In this document: in pieces, positions 16,628-25,400 of the stretch
Layout of the letters: every line of letters starts with the position of its first letter
Position numbering within the stretch: the first letter of the stretch is position 1
NCBI GenBank assembly: GCA_017632155.1
Contig: JAGBRZ010000069.1
Location: 14,631-78,630, forward strand
DNA from: Clostridia bacterium
Lineage (GTDB): Bacteria; Bacillota_A; Clostridia; Oscillospirales; CAG-272
Direction of reading: 5' to 3'
DNA length: 64,000 bases
Position numbers and translations under genes: made by a program
Notes under the pieces: generated by a model
What the model saw: the letters and a program-made list of their open reading frames with translations, nothing else
Database searches by the model: none
What the model was told of the DNA's origin: nothing

Positions 16628-16694
16628 GGAAATTTCCGAGCGAAGCAAGGAAATTCACCTAAACTTTACACTTTTCACTTTCCACTTTTCACTT
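16628..16694. repeat. right flank of the four-helix-bundle cassette
   Basis: A hairpin-like segment (GGAAATTTCC then GAGCGAAGC...) is followed by CACTTTTCACTTTCCAC units, the inverse of the GTGGAAA units on the dnaX side. Confidence 0.7.
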
Positions 16695-16739
16695 CTTATT
16701 TTGCAGCCAATTTTCAAAGAAAATTGGCTGCAAAATAAG
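16695..16739 (-). terminator. 20-bp hairpin at the SRP RNA 3' end
   Basis: CTTATTTTGCAGCCAATTTT at 16695-16714 and its exact complement at 16720-16739 enclose five bases. On the minus strand the first arm is also the 3' strand of the SRP RNA's closing helix. The downstream base run is AAGTGAAAAG, not U-rich, so it may be a processing or stability hairpin instead of a classical terminator. Confidence 0.65.
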
Positions 16740-17045
16740 ACCATACACCCCAAAATCGAACTTCACATTTGCGCGTTAGTCCCTTTCTCTGCTCGGGGCA
16801 GGCGTCCTCGCGGCACATCGCACTAACTGCTTAATGCTGCTTGGTTCCCCACCTGACATGGTTCACAGCGCACGATTGCGCAAGACCCACCCTTCAACAC
16901 AGAGAAAGAGTCGCAGACCGCATCCGATCCGCCCTCAAAAGGGGAATGAACCCCCGCTATAGCGGATTTCGGGTACAGGACACCGCTAACTCCCCGGCTG
17001 GTATGGCCTTATTTCACAGCCAACGCCGTAAAATAAATGATTTAC
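16722..17045 (-). ncRNA. ffs: signal recognition particle RNA, large bacterial type
   Basis: Read on the minus strand, the Alu-domain segment GGGGAGTTAGCGGTG...CCTGTACCCG is followed by a 5S-like middle part and the S-domain core at 16836-16857 (GTCAGGTGGGGAACCAAGCA, then GC), then CATTAAGCAG. Segments and order match the Bacillus scRNA type. The GGAA tetraloop is kept, but its closing pairs are GG/CC instead of CC/GG, a compensatory swap. The ends pair: CTGTGAAATAAGGCCATACC near 17002-17021 with GGTGTATGGTC...GCAG. A promoter lies 7 bp upstream. The RNA forms SRP with Ffh for co-translational membrane targeting. Its position upstream of dnaX is the classical one. The exact mature ends are estimated. 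Confidence 0.92.
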
Positions 17046-17051
17046 CTTAAT

Positions 17052-17080
17052 ATTATAACAGATTTCAATCAATAATGCAA
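17052..17080 (-). promoter_or_regulatory. promoter of the SRP RNA
   Basis: On the minus strand: TTGCAT, 17 bp, TATAAT with TGT before the -10. It predicts a start near 17045, which fits the RNA's 5' side. Confidence 0.85.
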
Positions 17081-17140
17081 GAGGTATGAAAGATTTTAAC
17101 GAAAAGTTTATAAACGGAGATTAATTGCATAATAATACAA

Positions 17141-17684
17141 TCAGAAAGTCTATGTTCGCACTTGCAAGCGGGGTGCAGGGGGCGGCAGCCAAGCAACGGA
17201 CTTGCCCGTCGGGTCTGACGGTTTTCCGAAGGGAAACGGCGGTGTTCAGCCGCCGAGACAGACCCGACTGTTGAGCTTTGCTCAACTATGTCATCCTGAG
17301 GAGCGCCCGCAGGCGTATGCGACGAAGGATCTCGTGCTGACCGAGTTGTTCCTCGGTCAGCGCGGTGCCATAACAAAGAAATCTGCAGTAAATTACCGTA
17401 TAATTTTGACAACGCGTTTTGTTCGAACATTCTAAAGTCCAACACAAACGAAATCACTGTGTAAATTTGAAACTACACAGTGATTTTCCATTTTCATATA
17501 TATTTAGTTTTTTAGTGCAGTGCAGACCACTTCGCCAGCACCGCGACGCGCAAAGAACAATTTGCGCGTCACGAGATCCTTCGGGCGTATATGCCTGCGG
17601 GCACGCCCTCAGGATGACATCATTTCTTCTTGCAGGGGCTGCCGCCCCTGCATCCCGCTTGCAAGTGCAAACATAACTTTCTGA
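17141..17684. repeat. 544-bp nested inverted-repeat element, no gene inside
   Basis: Outer arms at 17141-17190 and 17637-17684 are near-exact inverted copies (TCAGAAAG, TTGCAAGCGGG, CAGGGG, CGGCAGCC). Inside them a second inverted pair at 17289-17336 and 17570-17619 carries TGTCATCCTGAGG and GAAGGATCTCGTG. Further hairpins sit at 17336-17361 (GCTGACCGAG), 17545-17570 (GACGCGCAAA) and, in the centre, 17452-17487 (AAATCACTGTGTA). No frame inside resembles a transposase; short open frames here are repeat artefacts. It fills almost all of the 17081-17758 gap. I read it as a composite or layered non-autonomous mobile element. Confidence 0.8.
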
Positions 17685-17710
17685 ACTTTGATTACCCATT
17701 CTATCAAACT

Positions 17711-17737
17711 GCCCCTCGGCGCTTGGCGCCGAGGGGC
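17711..17737 (-). terminator. strong hairpin after the second sigma/anti-sigma unit
   Basis: GCCCCTCGGCGC, three bases, then the exact complement. It lies just beyond the stop of the membrane partner gene (minus strand). There is no clear T-run on that strand, so it may be another palindrome repeat instead of a terminator. Confidence 0.5.
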
Positions 17738-17758
17738 ATGAAGGATAAACAGTCTTTT

Positions 17759-18838
17759 TTATTTTTTAGGTTTGAGATCAATCAATTCCTTGGTTGGGAA
17801 CAGTCTTTCACTTGTTCCGTCCCTTACTGCCGTTATATAATCCTCTCCCAAAAGCTCGGGCTGGGGCAATACTACAACGGGATATTCGTTAGTCGGCACC
17901 TCTCCGGTTCGGAGGGCATTTGTCGCGTTTATAATCGCATCACTGTATTCACTCTTAGGATGATCCTGCATTACAGGAGTATCAAGCACGATTCCCTGAT
18001 ATTGTGTCTTCGGCATGCCCTGCGAGGGATTTCCGAAGGACCAAGTACGAACATCATTGTGCTGATCCAAGCGGCAGTGGATAATTGCATAGATCTCGAG
18101 AAGCATCTTGCGGTACATGTATTCCGCGCTTGTCGGATCGTCCGCAGCCCCGTCGCTCAACTCGGAAAAATCGCCGTGATAAGGTGTAACATAGCTTATT
18201 CTTTCAAGAACATTGTTACCTGTGTTGAACTCTTCGACCCAACGGATGCCCATAACGTTATATACACCATCGGACATTTGCGCCTGCTCTGCGAATATGA
18301 TCTTATCATACTCGAAATAAAGACGGATGGAATCATTAATAATATAGACTACGTCCTCATAGCTCAAGGTCCTTTCCTTGAGATATCTTGATTCATAAAT
18401 CTCCCTGTGCTGATCTTCGGTGTAAAGATAGAAGATCTTCTCCCCGTTCGTACCCGTTTCCTCTTTTCCGTATACGGAATACTTCTTCTCCATTTCGGAG
18501 AGCTCGCGTGTTGTTTCTTCGGGAGCTCTTTCGGATTCGCTTTCTTCTATAACCGATGTATTGGGAGTTTGCGTATCAGTACCTGCAGGTCCAGCCGCAA
18601 ACGAACCGATAACATTTGCCACGTATCCGAACAGCGGCATAGCAAATACAAGCAAAAGCACACACGCGGCAAGGACAGTGATCTGTTTGACGTTTATATG
18701 GAGTTTGTTTTTGGGTTGCTCGCATTCCTTGGTATATACCGACCGCAGTTTAAGACTTTCGCCGACCTCGGCGATGTATTTGGGGTCGATGTAATCAAAG
18801 GCTTCGATCAGCCTTGTATCCTTGAAATAGCCGCTCAT
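17759..18838 (-). CDS. single-pass membrane protein paired with the second ECF-type sigma factor
   Basis: A 359-residue protein with a short cytosolic N-terminus (MSGYFKDTRLIEAFDYIDPKYIAE...), one membrane helix at about 55-75 (ITVLAACVLLLVFAMPLFGY), a Thr/Pro/Glu-rich linker and an extracytoplasmic domain of unknown fold. I chose the ATG at 18838, which overlaps the sigma stop (ATGA); the frame continues upstream to 18964, but that part is antisense to sigma coding. The layout matches the pair at 11236-13247, although the outer domains do not look alike, so the two would sense different things. The anti-sigma role is inferred from topology and coupling. Confidence 0.65.
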   Translation of the reverse strand: MSGYFKDTRLIEAFDYIDPKYIAEVGESLKLRSVYTKECEQPKNKLHINVKQITVLAACVLLLVFAMPLFGYVANVIGSFAAGPAGTDTQTPNTSVIEESESERAPEETTRELSEMEKKYSVYGKEETGTNGEKIFYLYTEDQHREIYESRYLKERTLSYEDVVYIINDSIRLYFEYDKIIFAEQAQMSDGVYNVMGIRWVEEFNTGNNVLERISYVTPYHGDFSELSDGAADDPTSAEYMYRKMLLEIYAIIHCRLDQHNDVRTWSFGNPSQGMPKTQYQGIVLDTPVMQDHPKSEYSDAIINATNALRTGEVPTNEYPVVVLPQPELLGEDYITAVRDGTSERLFPTKELIDLKPKK

Positions 18839-19392
18839 ACTATGATTCCCTCCTTTTCGAGTGCTTCGGCAAGGCGCTTTCGCAGTCTTGCGAGCATTGA
18901 TTTGATCTTGCTTTGCGAAAATCCCGTTTCCTCCATTATGCTTCGGTCGCTCGCGCGGTACCAATAGCGCAGGATGAAAACTTTTCGCTCGCTTTTGTTC
19001 AGCCGTCCGAGGAAGTCATTGATGACCTTGCCCGCGAGGCGTGATTCGTAATATTCCGCGAGGGTGTGACCGTCGGGGAGTAGCGATAGTATCTCGTCGT
19101 TTACCACCTTCACGTTCCCGCCGCGCTTCCAGGCGTTGTTTGCGCGCGATTTACTTATTGCGATATTCTTCGCCCTTGCGGCTATGTAAGCCGAAAGCGG
19201 CTCGGGCTCATCGGGCGGGATCGAGTTCCAAAGTGCCAGAAGCGTGTCGTTGACACACTCCTCGCTGTCCTCGCGTGAGGCAAGGATGTTTGAGGCTATA
19301 TATCTGCAAAGCTTGCCGTACTTCTTCTCCGTTTCCGAAATCGCCTCTTCATTCCGCGCGAAAAATAGTTCAATTATCTTTTTGTCTTCCAT
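18835..19392 (-). CDS. ECF-type RNA polymerase sigma factor
   Basis: A 185-residue sigma factor. Region 2 is at about 10-90 (CRYIASNILASREDSEECVNDTLLALWNSIPPDEP, YIAARAKNIAISKSR) and region 4 at about 125-180 (LNKSERKVFILRYWYRASDRSIMEETGFSQSKIKSMLARLRKRL). I start at the ATG at 19392 with GGAGG seven bases before it; an upstream ATG at 19431 lacks a ribosome site. Its stop overlaps the membrane partner's start. It shares the EECxNDT and WNxIPP phrases with the sigma factor at 12678-13247, so both belong to the same subgroup. No known regulon can be named. Confidence 0.87.
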   Translation of the reverse strand: MEDKKIIELFFARNEEAISETEKKYGKLCRYIASNILASREDSEECVNDTLLALWNSIPPDEPEPLSAYIAARAKNIAISKSRANNAWKRGGNVKVVNDEILSLLPDGHTLAEYYESRLAGKVINDFLGRLNKSERKVFILRYWYRASDRSIMEETGFSQSKIKSMLARLRKRLAEALEKEGIIV

Positions 19393-19668
19393 TGTCAAGC
19401 CTCCTTTCACCCTATATATCGCAAAATGCACCCGACCGGTCGCATCGAAATCTAAAATATTTTATTTTTCTTCATTTTATCATTCCCCGAGATAATTGTC
19501 AATATTTTTTGATCATCTTTTGTACGCTTGTCGTTCGTGCAATGCAGACTTCGCACAATAGGCAAACATCATTATAAAATTATCAGATTAGTGACACACA
19601 CCTGTCTTGGATCGGGAAAGCCTATTTCGTATTTTGCCAAAAAATATTGTGCCCGAGCAAAAAATATA

Positions 19669-19697
19669 TTGCAATTCGCACAAAATTGTGATATAAT
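19669..19697 (+). promoter_or_regulatory. promoter for the MoxR - DUF58 - transglutaminase operon
   Basis: TTGCAA, 17 bp, TATAAT with TGA before the -10. It leaves a 5' leader of about 105 bases before the ATG at 19810, in which I see no riboswitch. The rest of the 19393-19809 gap shows no gene. Confidence 0.82.
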
Positions 19698-19809
19698 AGA
19701 CTCGAAAAGGAATAATTAAAGGTCATTTTCAGCAAAAATTAAGCGAAAATGGCTCTTTTCGCCTTATCTTGAAATAATTTTATTACAATACAGAGAAAGG
19801 AACACAAAA

Positions 19810-20817
19810 ATGAACTCTGAAAAAGTAACCGAGATGACCGCTGAGGTCACCGCTCCCGCATTTGACGTAAAGGAGAACCACGCGAAGGTTCAGGCTGTTA
19901 TGGCTGAGATCGAAAAGGTTATCGTGGGCAAGCGCTCCGAGATCGTTCTTCTTCTGACGGCAATGCTTTCGGGCTCGCACGTTCTCATCGAGGACGTTCC
20001 CGGAACGGGTAAGACCACCCTCGCCGCAACCCTTGCAAAGGTAACGGGTCTTGACTTCAAGCGCGCACAGTTCACCCCCGACATCATGGCATCCGACATC
20101 ACGGGCTTTAACATCTACAACCGCCGCACCGAGGAATTCGAGTTCCGTCAGGGTCTTGTTATGTGTAACCTTCTCCTCGCCGACGAGATCAACCGTGCCT
20201 CCCCGAAGACGCAGTCCGCACTTCTTGAGGCAATGGAGGAATCCAAGGTCACCGTTGACGGCGTGACCTATGCCGTTCCCGATCCCTTCACCGTTATCGC
20301 AACCCAGAACCCCACAGGCTACGTTGGAACCTATCCCCTGCCCGAGGCACAGCTTGACCGTTTTGCGCTCAAGATCAGAATGGGTTATCCCTCTCCCGAT
20401 GAGGAGCTGAACATTCTTCTCGCCCGCCGCGGAAAGAACCCGCTTGACGAGGTAAATGCCGTTATTTCCCGTGACGAGCTCCGCGAGCTCCGTGCAGGCG
20501 TTGCTACCATTAATATTGATGAAGAGCTTTACCGCTACATAGTTCTGCTCATCGGCGCGACCCGCCGCCATCCTTCCCTCTCCCTCGGTGCTTCTCCCCG
20601 TGCATCCGTTGCTTTGATGCGTCTTGCGCAGGCTTACGCATTTATCAGAGGCAGAGATTACGTTCTTCCCGACGATATCGCCGCAGTCTTCCGTCCCGCA
20701 ATCGGACACAGACTTATGCTCCGTCAGGATGCAAAGCTCAAGGGTACCTCGCCCGACGAGATCCTCGGCGAGATCCTTCGTACCACCCCCGTTCCCTACA
20801 AGGGAAAGAGAAAATAA
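19810..20817 (+). CDS. MoxR-family AAA+ ATPase
   Basis: A 335-residue MoxR chaperone-type ATPase: Walker A EDVPGTGKTT near residues 60-69, Walker B LLADEINR, sensor ATQNP, and a C-terminal lid with RLAQAYAFIRGRDYVLPDDI. MoxR proteins act on VWA or DUF58 partners, often in protein activation or envelope stress. GAGAAAGGA lies upstream of the ATG. DUF58 and transglutaminase genes follow with short gaps (about 20 and 12 bp), the widespread three-gene arrangement, so they form one operon. Confidence 0.93.
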   Translation: MNSEKVTEMTAEVTAPAFDVKENHAKVQAVMAEIEKVIVGKRSEIVLLLTAMLSGSHVLIEDVPGTGKTTLAATLAKVTGLDFKRAQFTPDIMASDITGFNIYNRRTEEFEFRQGLVMCNLLLADEINRASPKTQSALLEAMEESKVTVDGVTYAVPDPFTVIATQNPTGYVGTYPLPEAQLDRFALKIRMGYPSPDEELNILLARRGKNPLDEVNAVISRDELRELRAGVATINIDEELYRYIVLLIGATRRHPSLSLGASPRASVALMRLAQAYAFIRGRDYVLPDDIAAVFRPAIGHRLMLRQDAKLKGTSPDEILGEILRTTPVPYKGKRK

Positions 20818-20838
20818 TCACCCAAAGGTTTGCCTAAG

Positions 20839-22395
20839 ATGTCTGAAAAAAAGAACAAAAAGGCAAAATCGGTGGAAAATACACACGAAAAGGACCGTTT
20901 TCCGATCTCGGTGACCTGGCGTTTCTGGATCTGGGCGGCTGTTTGGATCGGTGCGCTGATCTTCACGCAGGCGCTCCGCGCCCCCGCCTCGAACATATTC
21001 TTCGGATTCGTTTCGATAATCCCTTGGGCGTCCCTTGTTTATGCACTTCTCTCGAAGCTCGGACTCAAGGTCTATATGCTCTCCGACACAACGGTAACCG
21101 AGAAAAACAAGCCTTTCAGCTATGAATTCCGCCTTATCAATGAGTCAATCCTGCCTTATCCCTTCATTGATGCCTATATCAAACTCCCCCGTCGCAGCAG
21201 CGTGCGTACAACCGAGCGTTGCGTGCGCGTCGGCATGCCGCCCATGTCGAACTACACCGTAAAGGGAACGGTGCAATTCCGCTTCCGCGGAACCTACGAG
21301 ATCGGCGTGACCTCGTATTACGTTTACGATTTCTTCCGCATCTTCCGAGTTCGCTCGCAGATGAACTCCTTTGCCTCGGTCTACGTTCTCCCCCGCAAGC
21401 TCACGCTTGATACGAGCGATGCCTTTTCGGTGTCCGACTCGGCAATGAGAACCGTCAAGGCACCTTACGTCTACGACAAGCTCGAGGTTTCCGACATCCG
21501 CGACTATATGCCCGGTGACTCGCTCAAGAGCATTCACTGGAAGCTTTCCTCGAAATCCGAAGAATTCATCGTTAACGATTATAACACCGGCTCTGCAGAT
21601 ATATCCTATATCTTCTGTGATATGTCCGCTCACTTCCCCGACGAGCCTCCCGCAAAGCCCTTCATCAACCCCTTTGAAAAATCCGAGCCCGAACCCGAGC
21701 CCGAGGTGATCGAAGAGGAAAAGCCCGAAGAGGAAACGGAACCCATCGAGGAAGAGTCCGAGAAGCCGGAAAAGAAAGAAAAGAAGAAAAAGAAGGTTGC
21801 AGAACCCGAAAAGCCGAACATCCACGCTCTCATAAGCGACGAGGTTTACGAGGATATGAACGAATACTGCGCCGACGGTGCAGTTGAGCTCACCATCGCG
21901 GTGATCCTGCGCGAGCTTCGTTCGGGACGTGACGTTTGCCTTATGTGGTATGACGATCGCTCCGAGATCGGCGCATTCTGCTACGATATGCACTCTATCG
22001 AGGATTTTGACGTTGTATTCAAGCTCTTCGCCTCCGCACCCACAGTCCGCGGCGGTCAGAAGATCTCCCGCCTTGCGTCATCCGTCGGCGACGGAACAGA
22101 CGCAAAGGTTATGGTCGTTCTTCCCGTGCTTGACGACGAGATCGTTGATGACGTCAGCGAGATCCCGCGTCTTACCGAGATCATTGCTTATTCCGCAGAG
22201 GAACGCTACCTTTACCCCGAACTTCGCCGCGCATTTATCGATCAATGCCGCGAGGATTTCGGTGCAAGAGGTATTAAGCTGATCGACGGCAAGCTCGACG
22301 AAAGCACTATCATCGCAAGCGAAAGCCCTCTTGAGGGCGGCGAAGAGGAAGTTGGCGGCACCGTCGGTGTCGGCACTCTCAAAGGAACGAGATAA
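20839..22395 (+). CDS. DUF58 membrane protein with a charged insertion
   Basis: A 518-residue protein. Two membrane helices lie at about 22-65 (FWIWAAVWIGALIFTQAL and a second hydrophobic stretch), followed by a beta domain and the DUF58 signature (DIRDYMPGDSLKSIHWKLSSK near residues 217-237), the part that resembles a VWA metal-binding domain. Residues about 280-325 form an insert that is first acidic (EPEPEPEVIEEE...) and then strongly basic (KKEKKKKK). I start at the ATG at 20839 because AAAGG lies ten bases upstream. As the middle gene of the MoxR triad it is the likely MoxR client. The insert is not part of the family core. Confidence 0.88.
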   Translation: MSEKKNKKAKSVENTHEKDRFPISVTWRFWIWAAVWIGALIFTQALRAPASNIFFGFVSIIPWASLVYALLSKLGLKVYMLSDTTVTEKNKPFSYEFRLINESILPYPFIDAYIKLPRRSSVRTTERCVRVGMPPMSNYTVKGTVQFRFRGTYEIGVTSYYVYDFFRIFRVRSQMNSFASVYVLPRKLTLDTSDAFSVSDSAMRTVKAPYVYDKLEVSDIRDYMPGDSLKSIHWKLSSKSEEFIVNDYNTGSADISYIFCDMSAHFPDEPPAKPFINPFEKSEPEPEPEVIEEEKPEEETEPIEEESEKPEKKEKKKKKVAEPEKPNIHALISDEVYEDMNEYCADGAVELTIAVILRELRSGRDVCLMWYDDRSEIGAFCYDMHSIEDFDVVFKLFASAPTVRGGQKISRLASSVGDGTDAKVMVVLPVLDDEIVDDVSEIPRLTEIIAYSAEERYLYPELRRAFIDQCREDFGARGIKLIDGKLDESTIIASESPLEGGEEEVGGTVGVGTLKGTR

Positions 22396-22407
22396 GGAGG
22401 TATGAAA

Positions 22408-25400
22408 ATGGATAAAGAACAAGTAAAGAAAACCTCCGTAAAGACCGACGTTTCGCCCTCCGACATCAGAAAACTCAAAAAAGCCGAGAAGAAACGCAAA
22501 AAGTTCGAGAAAAAGGAACTCAAGCGACTCAAGAAGGAGCACGCCGCACGCGCGGCGATCGTTCCGCCCTCCAAACGACCGATAATCTGCCCGCCCGACT
22601 GCTCAGCCGCGGCAAAGAAACACGTATACATCGGTATGTTCTGCAGAATGCTCACAATTTTCGTTGCTGTTCTCGGCCTTGCACTCTTTGTCAGCGAAGC
22701 ATTCGGATTTGATATGACACCCGAATACATCGCGCAAAAAGCAATCAAGAATTACGGCGGAATCCCCGCAGGCGCAGGATTTGGATTCATCGCACTTTGG
22801 GCGCTTGCGTTCGTTGCTCTGTTTGCTCTGCCGGCATTCTGGAAATACGGCGCGTTCATCACGGTCCCTGCGATTGCAGCCGCGATCGTTGTTCCGGCAC
22901 TTCCAAATCCCATCACATACTTCTACGAAGCCGCACTCACGGTTTTCAACGGTGCTCTCGGTCATATGAAGTATATGGGCTTCTACGCCATCGACCTCAA
23001 GCAGGTAGATGTAGCGCACACCGCCGACAGCCCCGAGGGCTACGCCCGCACGATGGTTATGCTGTTCACGCTGATCACAGCCGCCATCTTCGTCCCTGCT
23101 ATGGTAAAGCGCGCGCGAATCGTGCTTCCCGGTATATATTCGGGCGGAATTCTGATATTCCTCTTCGTTTATAACCTTTCGCGCTCAAACTGGGCTCTTG
23201 CCTTTGTTGCGGCAGCATTCTGCGCGCTGATCATAATGTTCGTTTTCGACCGCATCTACATCGCCGCTCCGGCGCCCGATGCTACCGACGAAAGCGGCAA
23301 CGTGTTCGGTGAAACCGATGCCCCCACCCTTCCCGAAAAGCTTTTGAACAAAAAGGCTTCAAAGGAAGAGAAAAAAGCCAAAAAGCTTGCCGCAAAGGCA
23401 GAAAAGAAGGCTCGCAAGCGCGGCAAAAAGATCACTGTCGATCAAGAGATCACCGAATACTTTGCCGATGCTCCCGAAAGACCCGCCAAAAAGCAGAAGG
23501 TTCACCTGACTCCCGCCGAAAAGCGAGAGGCTAAAAAGGCAAAGATCGAAGCCAAAGCAGCCGCACGCGAGGAAAAGCGCACGGAAAAGGTGGCGATCAA
23601 GAAGGTTCGCGATTATCACGAGGATATCCTCATCCGCCGCTCCTCTATCGGTGGCTTTGCGGGCGGCGCGATACTCATTCTTTCGCTTGCAATGCTTGCT
23701 ATCCCCGCAATGTCAACACGCGGAAGCTTTGAAACAATTCCCGTCATCGAAGAAAAGCTTGAATATTACCGCAATTACGTCACCGCTCTGCTTATGGGCG
23801 ACGACCCCGCGCTCGATATTCTTGCATTCGAGGGCGACGCAAACAACTTCTCGCCCCGAAACACCACCGCAACCCCCAGATACTACACTCACGAGCCGCT
23901 TATGACGGTTGAGTCGAACTCACCCACGAACATCTATCTTCGCGGATGGATCGCCACCTCCTATGAGGACGGTGTGTGGATGACGGCAAGACCCAACAGT
24001 GAGCTCCTCGACAAATACCGCTCGCTTTACGCGACCAACGACGATGCATCAGAATCGATCTTTTACAACTTCTTCAGAATCATGACCGATGACGGTCTCT
24101 TTGACGATGACGCCGACGTCACCTCGAAGCTGAAGAGAGTTGAAAAATACGGCTACCACATCGCCCAGGTCAACATCAAGCGAGAGGAAGAATTCGTTGA
24201 CAACATCCTTTATATGCCCTCCTTCCACATCCGTTCCTATTCCCCGAACGGATACAGCTCGACGGGCAATGCCGTCAACTTCTTGCGCGCCTTTGGTTCA
24301 AGCGAAGCAGGCCCTATAAGCTACGCCAACTACTTTGACGGACTTTACACCAGCTACCGCGCCGCTTTGAACGGAACCGAAGGCTACGCTATGGTTTCGA
24401 TGCTTCCGATACTCAAGTACGATACGCTTGAATACAACCTCGGCAGCCTCATAACCGAGTACAACAAGACCCGTGCCGCTGTTGCCGCAGGACGTACCGA
24501 GATCGAAAAGGACGTAAATGACAGCCGTCTTGGCAAATTCTCCGTCACTCTCTATGACGGAACCGTTATCGAATACACCGTTGTTTCCGTCGCAGAGGAC
24601 GGCACAAAGGTGCTCACCGTCGCTCAGCCCGTCGGCACCGCGCTTTATACCATATCCCCAAGCGGAGATGTTAAACGCGAAATGATCGACGTTCCGGTTG
24701 AATATGATAATGAAGGAAATCTTATCGAATACTACGCCCCCAAGCTTGACCGCGCAGTTCTTTACTTCGAGCAGCTTGACGACGTTCAGCAGTGGCAGTT
24801 CCGCCGTCAGGGCGAATTGCTTGATAAGTACACCCCCTTCGTATATGAAACCTACACGGGCAAGGCTAATTCTCAGATCATCTCGGATCTCTACAAAGAG
24901 ATCGTCGCAAACGCCGTGATCAAGGAAGACTACAAGGAAGACGTTCCCGCAGACTTCTCACTTGCGGCAAACAAGAGCGAATATAAGTACAACAAGAACA
25001 AAGAGGTGTACCAGCTCGTATCCACCGTCACCGACAGAGATGTCTACGTTCAGCGCCACGCGCTTGTAATGGAGATCATCAACTACCTCTGCGATGAGGA
25101 AAAGTACACCTACACCCTCAACCCCACCGTTCTCGGCGAGGAAAACACGCTTGACGGCGTTGAGACCTTCCTTACCAAGACCCGAGAGGGCTATTGCGTT
25201 CAGTTTGCATCCGCTCTCACCCTTCTTCTCCGCGAGGCGGGAATCCCCGCGCGTTACGTTGAAGGCTACATTGCAACCGGTCTTTACACCAACCGTGATG
25301 AAGATGCCGTTGCAAGATACAAGGCAACCGTCCGCGACTCGAGCGCACACGCTTGGGTAGAGGTTTGGTATGACGGTCTTGGCTGGATCCAGTACGAGGC

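Noticed and set aside
17065..17457. Short protein gene in the 17-kb gap
   Set aside because: The frame crosses inverted repeats and has no ribosome site; its translation shows no family features.
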